DNA of 64,000 bases from NCBI GenBank assembly GCA_905178155.1, contig CAJINV010000013.1, forward strand, positions 2,972,158 through 3,036,157. Direction: 5' to 3'. The notes under the pieces are model-generated. The model ran no database searches. It had not been told where the DNA came from and saw only the letters and a list, made by a program, of their open reading frames with translations. The translations under genes were made by a program, and so were the position numbers. Positions 29,523 through 42,782 of the stretch are shown one piece after another. The DNA comes from Amoebophrya sp. A120. Lineage: Eukaryota; Sar; Dinophyceae; Syndiniales; Amoebophryaceae. The stretch's first letter is position 1; every line of letters begins with the position of its first letter.

Positions 29523-32232
29523 ATGACAGGTAGGAAGCCGCGTAATATCGCCAGTGCCGCGGCGCTGGCGTTTTGCACTTTTTCCGGGCTGCATCAAGTG
29601 CACACCGTGGTTTCTGCGACGAAACTGCACCTCACTGCGGGCGTCGTGGGCAGTCGGGACCACAGCGGGGCTGGTTCATCTTCCAGTGTCACTGGTCACT
29701 CGTCCCACGTGGTGACGAAACCGCAGAAAAAGTTTCGGTTTCTGGCGGCGAAACCGACCACCTTGTCGATGAAAATGGCTTGCGCCACGACGTTTGCGGT
29801 GGCGATGTTCTGTCCGACCGGAAACTGTGCGCCGCTTGAGACGGTGCCGTTCGTGAACAAGAAGCCGCTTCTGAACCAGTCTCGGTTCATCTCTTCGTAC
29901 ACCGGCGGGCCGCTTATGAGAGTGCACAACTCCCTCTCCCCTTCATTTGTGTTGCATGAACAGCAATACAAACACCTGCAGACGTGGAGCCTGTGCATGA
30001 CAAATTCATGCGCCTAGTGTAGTACTGTTTGGGATTCCGGAATCTGTCATGCAAACAGTGCCAGAGGGAAGCACTTGGATTTGGGGTTTCCTTCGCATGA
30101 CAAATGAGTGGGAGGGGGAGTTGTGCACTCTCATACCGCTGCCAGCCGACAACTGCCCGATGTCTTATCCGTCGAAAGAAGGGGAGGAGAGCCAAATTCT
30201 GGGAATGGTGCAAGACGTATGACTAGTGAAGTCAATCGCTCCTCTTCATAGGTCACCTATTGTGCGCTTTCTATGTTGAGTGTCTAGCTTGCAGGTTGTC
30301 GGTGTGTCGGGGTAGAACGTGTGGTACTCAGTTAAGCAGGATCTTCTACAGGATCCATATGATAACCGAGCAGGTCTAGTACTGACTTCCAGCTCTTCCT
30401 GGCGCAATTTCGAAGTACTTATCATTCTGTGTTGATTTTTTCGCGCAGAAATGCAATTGGAATTGACAAAAACGGAGAAGCACATTGGTAGCTGCTAGGG
30501 GACAGAGCGATAGTATGTTTGCATGTAATAAGACGAGACTGTGACGGAAGCCGGCGCTTTTCAATCCGCGTGGCCAGCAAAGATCCTGAACGGGAAATGG
30601 TACGCGAAATTTGGAATGTAGCAGTCGGGTGGACGACGAGAAACGATGGAGAACTTTGTCATGCCAGATCGGATACTGGTGGTAGTTCCGACAACAATGC
30701 AGTTTATCGTGCAACAGGCAAAGATGAACAAAAAATGTCAGGTACGTTATCGCCGCCGCGGACGCGTTTCAACCGACGGAGGAGTACAAATGCACGCACT
30801 ACGATTACAAATTCGATCCTATGCAAAGTCACCGCGGCGTGTTGATAAAGCCTGTGCAGCGACGTCTTCGTGTTTTTCTACTTTCTTCGCATGACAAGTT
30901 GCGTGTATCGCTTTCCTTCGAAAGGGTCGTGACAACATGTACTTACTAGGGGTACAAACTTCGCGCCACATAATTGTTTGTCTGTGACGCAAAGACGCAA
31001 ACATGATGACAAAGAAAAGGACATCAGCGGCGGTCTTGTGTTGCTTTGCAATATTCCAAAATTCCGGGCTGCCGCGGGCGGTTTGGAACAGCTTCGACGT
31101 GGACAGCAAGCAGTGGCAGAAGATTCCCTTGCAAGGTTTTTTTGTTGCAGCTTTGCTTTTGCTCCTGTATCTGCATGACAGAAGCTCCTGTGTCTAGCTC
31201 TACCTGTGCAGCCGTTCCTGCATATCATCCTATACAAATCACGGCGCTACTTTGTTCTCTCAGGTGAACTGATGAAATCAACCTCCGGTACGTTGATTCC
31301 CGGGGGCTACCGAGAGACTCCGATGCGCATGGGCGAGAAGCAGGACCCGTGGTTCGTGCCCATTGTGCACTTCACGGATGATACGCGAGGGAAAGTTTTT
31401 TTAAAAGATTTGCTAGGCGTACAATCCGCATGACAACGTGCCAAGTTGCATGTTACTTGTCATGCATGCAGCCACAGGTAGGACTAGTCTAGCAGAAAAC
31501 AAAAGTTTCTCATGCATACTAGAAGGGGAGCAGCAGGACATTCTGGTCAAGTGGGGCTGCACGAAACCGCCTCAGGGAAATGTGAACTTTGTGGAGGTAC
31601 TATATTCGTACGGTGGTTTTCCTGTTAGTCTTAGTTTTGCTATGCCGAACAGATGAAAATGGCAAGGAGTGTAGTCCCCGTTCGAAATTGATAAACAACG
31701 GGCACCATTGCGAAAACGAGATGAAGTCCACTTTCTCCACCGAAAAACCTAGGTTCTTTCGCGGAAGCCGAATGTGGATTACACCGAGGTGATCGAGGCG
31801 ATTGCCCACCTGATGCAGGAAGGCCAGGAAATCACGCCAGTGATTGAGAACATGCGGCCGGTCACCCAGGATTGCCCTGACGTGGTGCCGCCGATGGCCG
31901 GGATGGATCTCTGCCGCGGCCCGGATTGCGACGAGAATCGGGCGCGGGGGAGCAGCTCCAAAGAAACGGACCTGGGGAACGAACAGCAGTTGCCGATTGC
32001 TCCTACTGGAACGCATCTCTGCCGGGGGCCGCACTGCGATGAGAATCGGAAGAGCGTGCAGTTACCGATCGAGCCGACCGGGACTCATCTCTGCCGGGGG
32101 CCGCACTGCGATGAGAATGGGAAGAGCGTGCAGTTACCGATCGAGCCGACCGGGACTCATCTCTGCCGGGGGCCACACTGCCACGAAAATGGGGTGGAGG
32201 TGGAGGATGGTGGCAGTATGGTGCATGTCTAA
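29523..32232 (+). CDS. Secreted GKWY-motif protein with C-terminal Cys repeats
   Basis: Starts with a signal-peptide-like segment (NIASAAALAFCTFSGLHQVH, cleavage near residue 32). Supported exons: 29523-29914, 30141-30216, 30538-30617, 30742 to about 30859, about 31027-31135, 31264 to about 31390, about 31530-31596, 31753-32232. The first intron is an introner; introns 30618-30741, 31136-31263 and 31597-31752 are GT-AG. The core reads AFQSAWPAKILNGKWYAKFG then DAFQPTEEYKCTHYDYKFDP. This recalls the GKWY and following Cys segment of violaxanthin de-epoxidase/lipocalin-like domains, but I cannot confirm it. The C-terminus has 24-residue tandem repeats containing LCRGPHCDEN. Two middle junctions are unresolved. 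Confidence 0.55.
29910..30140. mobile_element. Introner element, family 6, target repeat CCGCT
   Basis: Element 29915-30135 lies between CCGCT copies. The terminal repeats are perfect over 20 bases (TATGAGAGTGCACAACTCCC and complement). This is the only member of its family in the window. Removing 226 bases keeps the frame (YTGGP then LPADNCPMSYPSKEG). Confidence 0.92.
31385..31530. mobile_element. Possible introner-like intron, boundaries unresolved
   Basis: The interior carries introner words (CCGCATGACAA, CTTGTCATGCATGC, TTTCTCATGCATAC) and separates two coding blocks in different frames (MGEKQDPWFVPIVHFTDD before, DILVKWGCTKPPQG after). Weak inverted similarity joins GTTTTTTTAAAAGATTTGC to its far end. 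I could not find a matching 5-bp repeat or the TAT...ATA ends. Confidence 0.35.
31985..32200 (+). repeat. 72-bp in-frame tandem repeat
   Basis: About three units of 72 bases encode the 24-residue unit LCRGPHCDEN...SVQLPIEPTGTH; a diverged earlier unit (LCRGPDCDEN) begins near 31909. The last two full units are nearly identical in DNA, which suggests recent duplication. Confidence 0.85.
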
Positions 32233-33591
32233 AGTAGAAACTAATGCACGAAGTCTACTCAAGTGTACTTCTACTTCATCAAGAGCCGCGCCCTTGTAAA
32301 GCATACGCAAAATAACCTATCTTTTTCCGAAGAAGTGGTGAGCTCCTGTCACTGAAATTGACAGATATCAGGCAGTGGCATGGCTGTCTGATCTTTCTAC
32401 TCACCAGGGCTGCTGCGAGGGTACTACTCGTTGTATGTAATAGTACTGACGACTACGCTTAAACTTAATGAAAGTCATACGGATATACATATACACAAGA
32501 AGAATATGCCACTTTTCCTCCTCTCATCCACTACGCATCAAGTTATGTAAATCAGTCACCACATCTAGCGATAGAGTTGCTCCTCTAGGAATTTATTACG
32601 GTACTCACACTGAAGTCGCAATAACTACTGCGGCTGCAGCGGCGATTGAAAAAAAGAAACACCAGCAGCACGATGAATGAGCCTCGTTGTGACGGTGTGC
32701 AGCAAAGCAAATGACAGCCAGCAAGTGGTTCTCTCCAAAAGAGCTAATGTTACGGAAAACGAAAGGGAAAGCCAAAGCTATCGAATTACTCGTGAATGTT
32801 GTGGTAAATTGCGCCGCGACGCCCCCTCGTCCAAATTTGAAAGTGATCCGTGAAGATTCGGTTACTTTACCACAGAATAAATCAAAAAGAAACATGATCA
32901 GTCATTAAGAAGATCCATGGTCAACTAGATTGCGCGTGAGAACATCAAAAAACGAGATCTACTTCCATGAAAAACACGAAAAAAATGCGCGAAGATCTTG
33001 GAAAGAGTAAAACGAAGCAGCAACTACTAGAGGACTCGACGAGAAAAAATCCAAATCTTCGTCTTGAGTCGGTGCAAATGCAAAATTGTACACGATTTGA
33101 GCACTCAAACGGATTTCTTTTTCATCATGCCCATCGGTCATCACCCATTTTCGGAGAAGTTGACAGTTGAAAGCAACAAACTGACATTTATCCTCACGTT
33201 CGTCGTGCTCCTCCACCTACTGCGCAAAACTTTCTTTTTGGTCTTTATACAAGGCGAATCTCTTCTCTTTCAACAAACTGTATAATTAATTTCTTTATCT
33301 TTATCTGTTAGCTGTCTCTTGAGTTGTTGTACTCTGTCATTTTCAAAGTGACAGTAGCTTCCGTGCAAATCTATCAAGATAAATCGACACTTCAAGAATT
33401 ACAAATAGCGTTGCTCCACTCCGACAACTTGGAGCTTTACTCCGACAACGACCAGCACTTTATTATCGCCCCTTACTTTCTACGTACTTGTCCTTTTCTG
33501 TGGGAATACTAAGCTTGAGTCGTACAAAACGAAACTTTTAGCTTTCGTAGCAAGAAGATCTTTAAGTTCTTTTTCTTTCTACTCAACTACG
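32233..33591. other. Intergenic, no gene seen
   Basis: Only short open frames on both strands, none with domain signals. Confidence 0.55.
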
Positions 33592-36500
33592 ATGATGTCG
33601 CTCGCCCGCGGTTTTTTGTTCGCACACTCCCTCCTTTTCTGGTCCCTGCTCCCGCGGACGGCCGTAGCAACGATCGGCGCTCGCACGTTACAGCGAGTTC
33701 CGGAAGCGCTGGGCCTCACGGATGCAGGTTGGCACTTGTTGCCTGACGCAGGACGGATTATCGCCGAAAAGCTGGCCACCGATACCCAAACCCGCCTGCA
33801 ACAGTTTGCGGCGAGGGTGAGGAGCGCCGCAGGACATGCTCACCTTGCCGCAGTGGACGAGGCGGTGGATAAGGGGAAATTGCCGACCCAGGCCCTGTCC
33901 ATCTGGGATAAGGAGTACCAAGAAACGAAGAAACAGTACTGCCAAACCAGACATGTGCGCTCGGGCTCGCGGCAGTATTTTACCCAGAAAGATAGCAACA
34001 CACTCCTCGACCCCAACGTGCACAGCTACAAACATTGGATTCCGAACAAAATGAAGCAAGCCTACTTCCTCGACTGGTGGACGTGCTACGTGGCGCGGAA
34101 GCTGCTTTATCCGCTGACGGCAGCACAACTAAAACCTGACTACGGTCACGACCAATTCGCGGAAACAGCCCTCAGGATCGCGAGCAAGTTCCTAGAGACG
34201 GCAAACTTCCCGCCAAATGTTGTTCCCATCGCCACGGCCACTGCTGGTCCTGGTGGAAGCGTGGTCCCGCCAATGCAGAATGGTATCGCTGCCGCGGCCT
34301 CCCACCAGCAACGAAATTCGTTCACAGCTTTGTTCGCCTGCCACACGACCACAGGCGACGAGGAGGTGAGTAGTGCCTCAGAGGGGGAATCCCGAAGGTC
34401 ATCCTCCGATGCAGCTGCTGCTGCACCAAGCGGTCAGCGAAGGAGCTGCAGCACAGGTCGGAGTCGGACGAAGCAAAAGAAACAGAAGCGCCGCGCCGCG
34501 AGCAAACAAGAAAAGGGCTCGGAATTATTCAGAGAGACCTGGCGAGCTTGGACGAAAGAGGGCAAGTTGGCGAGACTCCCGAGTTGTCGTTCTCTGTTTA
34601 CGGGCAAGTCTCCGGACGAGCGAGTCAAGCTGTATCGCGCGCTCTCGGCGGACTGGGTGGAGCGCCGCGCGGACACGCTCCTGGATTATCAACAGGACAT
34701 TTTTGAGGAGTTGTTTGTGGAACCGACCGCGAGGCACGTGGAAAAATTGAAGCAGGCGTTTGAGCAAATTCAAACATTCTCCCGGCTTGAGCGCCTTTCG
34801 GTCGAGGACGCCCGCACGCTGCAACGAATCTTGGCGGAGGAGAGCGCGCTTGCCAGACAGGTAGACGAGGGCGCGAAAATGTACATCCGCGCACGAAACG
34901 AGGGGACGGCGCAAATTGTCGCGGAGCAGAACGCCTTTGCCATGCTTGTCCGTGCCGGCGTGGTGGTCGACAAGACAAGGACTAAATCAGTGCGAATCGA
35001 GGAGGCGTCCCTAGAATACGTAGTGTCTCTGCAGCTCTTCCGGGAGGATACCACCGCCGCGGAGCTGCTGCAGAATTTGAAGACCGTGTTCGCGTACAGC
35101 GTTTACCGAGCCACCAGCTATCATGGCCTCGTCCTGGAAAAGTTTTGGAAGGTTGCGCCGCCGTTCCTGTACACTTTATTGATGTATGATGCCTACAAGA
35201 ACGGATACCCGGAGATGCCTGCGTTTTTAAATACTTGGTCGACGAAACCACCGCTGCAGAAGGTGGTAATGGAATTTCGCCATGCCGCGTTGTGGGTCCT
35301 CGAGGATGGGAGAAAGGCCGCACACGATAAAGTGTCGCTCATCTCCCCCACTTACCGCGCAGAGTGGGACAGAACGGACAGGTACCGGGACGGGATGCGG
35401 CAACGGCAAGCCGAGGTTCGCAAGCTGGTGGATACCGTCGTCGACACCGCAGACCCGCGTAAGGACCCGCGCCTTGCAACTACGTGGAAAGACAACGAAT
35501 TTGCTCGATCGGCAATCGACGTCTTGGTGAAGAGGAAGACAATAATTAAGCCAAAGCCTGTCGATATTAGATCAGATATTGCGAAGGGCGGCAACAGTGC
35601 CGTACTCAAGGAAAGCGACGACATTGTGCGCACCGCCAAGCACCTTCTTCGAACGGTTTACGAAGCCCAGTGGCTGCTATCGAATTTGCAAGTCCGGGCT
35701 GTGGGACTCTCCCTGGAGGAGGCATTGCCCGAAGATAACCGCGAACATCTCCGGGAGGAACTGTTCAGGAACTGGGCGGAAGCAGCAGCCAAGCTCTCGC
35801 AACGCGCTACCTTGCAGGTGCAAAAGGCTGATAGTCGTGGTGTCCCATTGCCCCCGGTCCCGGTGCCAGCCGAAGTTGCTCTGCGAGTGCGGCTGCCCGC
35901 GTCCATGGAGGGAGCTTGCCAGGAACTCCTAGAGCAGGAAACACAAACAGGCGCAGCACCAGCACCTGGGGGCCGCGCAAAAGACGAGGAGGACGAAACT
36001 CGTCAGAAATCCGAATCCGAATCCGCTGAAGAGAAAGCTTTTGACGAAGGGGCTTTGCGCTACGCCCAACTAGCGAAGTCTGAGTGGCCGAAATTTTTGG
36101 ACGAGCTGTGGGAACCCCGGAAAGGAATGATGCAGATCATGGAAAATTTTCGGAAAAAGAAAGGCAGTAAGGACGTTTTTCCGAACGGTGTCCATCCTAC
36201 TTGGGAACGAGTCAACTCTTTATCCATCTTTGCAAATGCGTCTGGTTCGCAAACAAGCTGCTTTTGATCCTGAAAATTCAACTGTGGATGAGTATAGGCC
36301 TTTTCATCCGGTTCCGGTCGTGGACCGAGGCATGACAAATCTTTTAGAGGTTTGCTCATGCGTACTACAGCGAACTTGTACAGCTGCTGTGCGTTACAGA
36401 TTACAATCTGCGTTTGTGCATGGATGTGTGCATGGATGCAACACTCAAAACGAACTGGCACTCTAGAAGTCCTCGGGCATGAGGCAATAGAGATTCTACC

Positions 36501-36679
36501 GCGATTCGAGACGCGCAATATCATCAAGGCTGCACTTGTTTTCCAGACCCAGACGTATTTTTTGCAATGCATGCACTTCGCTTGGTGGCAAGAACAGAAC
36601 CTCGGCTGTGGGGTTCTTGACAAATTTGGATGGGCATGCGCTTGCGGCCGTCAAAAGAGGACATAACTCCCTCCTCTAA
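33592..36679 (+). CDS. Large secreted protein of unknown function
   Basis: Signal-peptide-like N-terminus (GFLFAHSLLFWSLLPRTAVA) and a mostly helical, charged protein. The first exon, 33592-36220, encodes 876 residues. Ending it at the in-frame stop (36265-36267) would mean reading into a decayed introner. Excising that element joins exon 36579-36679, giving a 909-residue protein ending SLGGKNRTSAVGFLTNLDGH plus a short tail. A low-complexity basic/Ser stretch lies near 34370-34500. The segment YHGLVLEKFWKVAPPFLYTL looks folded. No known family recognised. The second in-frame ATG at 33595 is equally possible as the start. Confidence 0.7.
36216..36578. mobile_element. Decayed introner element, family 1
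   Basis: Left end TATCCATCTTTGCAAATGCG then TCTGG, and right end CCAGACCCAGACGTATT, are diverged family 1 repeats. The flanking repeats are CTCTT (36216-36220) and CACTT (36574-36578), differing at one position. Excising 358 bases opens a plausible C-terminal exon. It appears to be the oldest insertion in the window. Confidence 0.7.
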
Positions 36680-38423
36680 CCGCTTTCCGGAGAAACAACA
36701 AGCCAAGCTGAAAGGCGGACGAAAATTGTCTTCTTCTCTCTTTCGGCCCGAGCTACGTCGCCGGCGCGGGCACGCAAAAGGGCCGGCCCCAGTACGCGTG
36801 TAGCCCGTGGCTCTCGACATCCCAGCGGCACGAAAATTTCTAGAAGTAGAAGAGAACGACGCGGCCGAGAGCCTTTCAGCAAAAAAAAAGTAAAAACAAA
36901 CTCATGCAGTCTATCACTCATCTCTTTGGCCAAAGGCAAAGCGAAGCCGCGTCGCAGGTGCGGCGCCTCTTGAAACAGAAATCATTTTTTTCTTCTTATG
37001 AAACTCAAACTTCTAAACCTCAAATTTACTTTTATTCACATTGCCAGATGCAGATGAGATACCTTCTAGTATGCTCAACACTTCTACTTCAAGCAATATA
37101 GTCGGATCATTCCCCTTGGGCCAACCCTCCCAGAGATTCTTCGTGATGCCGAGAAGTCGCACAAATAGACTTTTTTGTCCAGATTGTTGGACTCCAATTA
37201 GGGCCGAAAAGAAAAAGACGCATGGTTTTGGGGGAGCTCATGCTCAATCCCATGAGGCGATGCAAGAAGCGCTTCTTTGAGCAAATAAAAACGCCGACCC
37301 CGACAAATTAGCATCAAATTGTACAGATTATTGCAGAATCAATGTTGTTGTACCAAAATCAAAGAGGGATAGATATATAAACAGCGCTACGTGTATGATT
37401 TTTTGATTTATTTAAAGCTAGAAAACGTTAAGAGATAGAGTGTAAACGACATCGAGGATTTTTTTCGGATCACGTCGTACCTAGTGCGACTGTGTTTCAA
37501 AAAATCTAAATCTCGATCGGTCGATGCACGCTGGAGTTAAAATGTTCACATCAAAAGACGCAAATCTGTAATGCAAATTTCGAAGAACCCACAGCACAAA
37601 ATCGGAACAGAACTTTTTTACAAATCGTAGATGAAAATGCAACTCAAAGAAGTCGGCGCGTAGCAGAACGAAGGAAAAGCAGGATGTTGGTCTTTCGTAT
37701 GAAATCGATCGTGCAAAAAAGATGCCGCGCAGTGCTACTAAGTGTCGTTTTCTAGAGAGTTTAAAGTGCGTTTTCAAGTATTTAGCTCTTCGAAATTGTC
37801 ATACCAGGGTCGTGTCGTGCGCTTAAAGAATTCACGGTGGGCACGGTTAGACTTTACCACTCGAGCCCGTTTGTTGACAGCTCTCGAGTACATGACCCAA
37901 AAACTGCATGACAGATTTGAAAAAGACGGCGATGATGATTTAGAGACTTGAAAAAAGAAGAAAAACAAAAACAACGCCACACGATGGGGATTCGAGTTTG
38001 AAAATAGGCTTAATGTGTTTTGATTTTTGTGTTCTGCCCTTTGTACATGACCAGTAGACAGAGCAAAGGTAAGACTCTCGAGAAGTATTCCGCTGAATTA
38101 CGATCGTCAATAGCACAAGGTTTCGGAAGACAGATCTCCTCGCATACTGCTTCGTCACGCTTTTTGCAGACGAAGGGTCGGGATCGAAGGTATCATCCGA
38201 CAAATGACGATCGGTGCTGCGTGCTACGAGTGTTGTTTCATATCCTGTGTCTGTCGTGCTGCCTGCCCTTCGTGACGAAGATAAGTAGTTGTTGTCCGTC
38301 AGTAGGGGAGCGAGCGAATAATTTAGAGGCCCATTGCTAACTCTACTCCAGCAGAGCTGCTATTTTTTTGAAACTCGAAATAACTCGTCAGAAATCCGAA
38401 TCCGAAAAAGAAAATGTGTCGAC
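36680..38423. other. Intergenic, no gene seen
   Basis: Short open frames only. One at 37742-37951 (SREFKVRFQVF onward) is too short and unsupported to call. Confidence 0.5.
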
Positions 38424-41400
38424 ATGGTCCTCGCAAACACTCCAGAGGAACAGCGTTTCCTGCAGTCTGTCGCGCGGAATCAGCTACACGTGGCAGAACA
38501 CCTGCTGCTCGGGCCGGGCGCGTGCAGGGACGAGGAAGCCGTGAAAGACAGTGAGTTGGGTAGTTTGCCACTGCGTTCGCGGTTAATACACCAGTACGAG
38601 CCCAACAATTATACCGATGCGTTGCTCTACGCGCGGGAAGTCGAGACGGGTGCCACGGCAGCCCACATTGCGGCCGAGAACGGGTTTCCGGAGATTTTGG
38701 AGCTTGTTCTCAAAGCGGCGGCGGCGAGCGAGGAAGATTCGGCCACGAAGGATCGGGATGTTGACGATGTGACGAGCAGTGAAGACTCGGTTGTACCAGA
38801 ACACGACTCTCCCTACCCAAGGCAGGACCTCCACGGAGCGGCCAGAAAACAAACCAAAAATGAACGCAGCAAAGACGCTTCCGAACTGTGCAAGCTGCGC
38901 ACCTTCCTACACGGGGAGACGCCCTTGCATCTGGCTGCGCGGTTTGGAAACAGCGACTGCGCAAGGCTTTTACTGGACTACTTTGCAGATTCCGAAGCGA
39001 AGGACCACATTTGTCAAGACACGGCTCTGTTCTCGGCGGTGCGGTACTACGGGCGGTTTTCTGCTCCTGGTGATGTTAGGCAAGACAGCGCAGCCGAAAA
39101 TATTAAAATCGACGCCACGAAAACTGCGACCGGAGCAGAAAACAAGAACGCGATCAATATCATCACGTTGCTCCTGAACCACGACTGCTCGCTGTTCGCC
39201 AATGGCACGACGGCACTGCACCTCGCCACTGCCGTTTCTGCAAGCCGGGAGGAAATGAAGCGTCTGAAAGAGGATTCTCATGGAAACGCGGAAGTAACCG
39301 CTAGAATCCACACGAACGACACGATGGAGCTGCAGGAGGACGATCACAGAGACACAGAGATCTTCGAAGCGAGCATTGTTTTGAGTAGCTGTGACGTCGC
39401 CGAAGCTCGAGACTCTTTCTCCCCGCGACCACCGGAGGCCCCTACTAGTACCGATGACTGCAGCTTTGAGCTGCTGCGGCTTCTTCTCCGCGGCAGCCAG
39501 AGAAATAACATCGAGAACAACATCGCCGACGTGGCCGACATCACGGGGTTCGCGCCGCTGCACTACGCCGCCCGGTCAGGGGCGGTGGGAGTCATGAAAC
39601 TGCTGGTCGCGGAGTTTTTTGCGGACGTAGACGTCGCGTCAATCAGCATGACGAACTTCGAACGCGCTCGCGTGCTGAGCGTGACCAGTGCGTCGCTTAT
39701 TCCCGCCCCGAGTACAACAGCTGCGGCTGCTCGTACCAGCCAAATACTCGCGAACTCGTGGACGCCGCTGCACCTCGCCGCCATGAGCGACCAGCCCGAG
39801 GCGGTGAGACAGCTGCTGCTGCTCAAGGCGGACGCTGCGAAACGGGGCGGGGACGCGGGGAACACAGCGCTGCACCTCGCCGTGCTTTACGACTGCAGCG
39901 AGTGCATTGAAGTGTTGTGCAACGGAGGGGCGAGGACTACAGGAGGACCTGCTGTTTTCGACGCGGGTGGTATGTCGGACCGCGACAGTCTGCAGCAAAC
40001 GACAAGATGGTCGGACCATTTGATGGAAGACCACGATGGTGCACATTTCCCGCCCCGTGACGAGCTGATCGAGAGTCGGATCAGTTACTTTCAGGAGAAA
40101 GCGCGCAGGTCCTCCACCGTGCAGCAACTCCCAGTTTTGCAAAACAAAAACGGGGAGTGCGCCCTGCATCTCGCCTGCCGCAAGCCGTCCGACTCGCTCA
40201 GCGACCAGAGTCTGGACGCGCTGCTCTACGGCAGTATAATGCGGTCGAGGACCTCCGAGCGGCCAAGTGGTGTTCTTGGTCCACCACACCAAACAGCAGA
40301 ATCGCCAGCCGATGCCTGGGAAGCGTTTTACGCGGAAAAACTGAAGATGCTGCGCGTGCGGACCCGGGGGCGGAAGTGGACGCCCGTGCACATCGCGAGC
40401 TCCCGAGGGAATTTGAAATTGCTGGAAAAGATGAAAGCGTTTTGCGACTTCGTCACGACGACGAGTTGTACTGTCGAAGAGAAAGCGCCAGATCGGCCAA
40501 GTGACTCAACAAGGAGAACACATCTTCGCGATACGCAGATAGGACAAGTCGCAACGGACGAGGACTACAGTGTTGGAGCGGATGATGATCCACAAGCGAC
40601 CCGCAACGACGAGGACGAGCTCCCTGGCGATCTGCCACATCAGAACTACCTTGAGCACCCCTTCTTCGCCGAAACCCTGGCTCTTCCGGCCCGGAACGGG
40701 CAGACCGCGTTGCACATCGTTGCCGACGCGGCGACGTGCAGGTTTTTGCTGGGCTGCTTGGCGGGCTTTCCCGGGATCAAAGCGAGGATTCTGCAGGCAG
40801 TGGACACGTATCACCAGACGCCGCTGTTTGCCTTATGTCAAGATGCGGAGGTGGTGAAGGAGTTTTTTGTGAGGGAAAAGGGGAATGATGTGGTTCAGGA
40901 ACATGATGATCTCGAACAGGACGCAGATTTGGAGGAAGAATTGGAAACCTACCGGAACTTATGCGCGAGGAGAGTTTTTCATTTTCTTGCCACTACCAGC
41001 AATGTTGCCACTTCATTTTCTTGCTATTTTTTCATTTTCTTGCAATGTGTCATGGGAAGTGTGCAAAATTTGTATTTACGAGGAAGTAGTTGTAGATGTA
41101 GTTCTTGCAGTTCGTGCTCGATTTCTGTAGAAGGCCTCTTACAACTGCAAACGCATGAAACATCACAGCTCGATGGATGACGGCAAGGAATCATTTTTCA
41201 TATGTACAGAATCGTATGGGCTTTGATTTTCTGCAGCACTGCGTTATGGAGGACGCGGATGAGACGGTTCGGTTTCTGTTGCAAAAACAGATGGCCAAAC
41301 GGAGAATTCTCGTCGACGCAATTGTGAGCAGGTTTTCGGAAAAACTGCAAGAGGATCTGCTGCCCGGAATGGTGATTGTGGACGAGGACGTGCTGCAATT

Positions 41401-42232
41401 GTGTTTCCACTACGAAGAAGAAGAAGACGAGAAGAGCGAGAGCGAAATTGAAGCAGAAGGCGGAACAAAAGAATCAGATAACCAAGAGCATGTATCACGT
41501 CCTGCAGCAACTACGAATAACAAACCTCCCCGCCGCAAATCCATCACGGAAGTGATCAAAGCCCACAATACAACCGGATCCGCTTTGTCGCGACACGCCG
41601 CTCGCCGGACGAACAACGCGGACGAGCTGTCACGGATGTGGCAGCAGACCCAAAACCAGGGCCGGCGGGCGACCAAGACGCAAGAGCTATCGGCGTTCAA
41701 GTTGGCGGAGCAGTTTTCGAAGTTTGTGCTCGTGGACATATTCAAAAACGTTCTCCTGGAAGACGAGACCACGTGTAGGCCCAGGATAGAAGCAATTGGA
41801 TCTGATTTATCCGCTCAAAATTTATCTAATCCTGGAAAAGCAAAAGGTCCGAAGGAGTTGCAGTTTCTCATTTCCGTTTTTCACGAAGAGGCGACTCTGT
41901 ACCTCTCGCTGGTGAAGGTGGTGAGGAAGAGGAAACAAAATGCGACAGCAGCAGGGAATAGTGTAGTAGAAGCTGGCGGGATCATGGCGACCCGCAAAGG
42001 AACGAAGGATGGCGTTGACGATCAAACCTCCGGCGAACGTGTTCGTGAGGAGCAGGAACAGGCCACCTTGATCGGTTCGTATTTCGACTGCAGCGTCGTG
42101 TACTTGCGGTTGTGTAATCTAGACGTTGGAAAACTGCAACAGAAATCTTTCGACACAGTTTACGTGCTCCGCGCAAAGGTGACCACCGAAGTAGGGTCGT
42201 GTTGCACGGAGTTTCAGATAGGTGTGGATTAG
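38424..42232 (+). CDS. Ankyrin-repeat protein
   Basis: Protein of about 1,190 residues. Exons 38424-40973 and 41210-42232; the donor (GTTTTT at 40974) is weak but in phase with the acceptor TATGTACAG. At least eight ankyrin-repeat cores are visible: TAAHIAAENGFPEILELVL, TPLHLAARFGNSDCARLLL, TALHLATAVS, APLHYAARSGAVGVMKLLV, TPLHLAAMSDQPEAVRQLLL, TALHLAVLYDCSECIEVL, TPVHIASSRGNLKLLEKM, TALHIVADAATCRFLLG. Repeats are separated by long acidic or Ser-rich loops. The C-terminal third has no clear domain (RKSITEVIKAHNTTGSALSR; a beta-rich end). Likely a scaffold or adaptor protein; the partner is unknown. Confidence 0.82.
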
Positions 42233-42782
42233 CTCAGAAAAAAGGAATACATACCGTAAAAATAGAACAACGGAGAGTACTCGCGCTCGCCACTTCTGCA
42301 AAAGAGGTTGGAATAAAGGACTAAAATTGTACTATAAGCGCGGATAAAAATGGCCGAGAAAAGGCAAGATCGAAGTCGAAGTTGATTTGGAAACGCCGGT
42401 TCTTTGCGCTCAAAACGGTCTTGACCGATCTCGTTCTCGAGCACCAGGGCTTCGAGCACCAGGTTATTCTTTTCTCGTGTTCTGCACGTTATTTATCTGG
42501 CTTCGTGGTCGTCGCGCTGCTCCTTGCCCCTTCTACCACTAGTCGTGCTTGCACTTGTTTGCTTCCCTAGCTTGATGCGGTTCATCTTGGCTTATTGCGT
42601 CCACGTTGTTTCGTGATTACAGCTTCGTTCTGGATGGTAGTTCCGTGTTTGGCTATCGAACTTCTTCAGGAAAGCGAAGCTTAAGACTACCGATCCATTT
42701 TTGTGCTACTAACTCGGACTCTCAGTAGATGCAGCATTACAGCTTTTGTACACACTTCGATTAATGCGCAGCAGCATCACAA
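42233..42782. other. Intergenic, no gene seen
   Basis: No conserved coding sequence. Confidence 0.55.
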
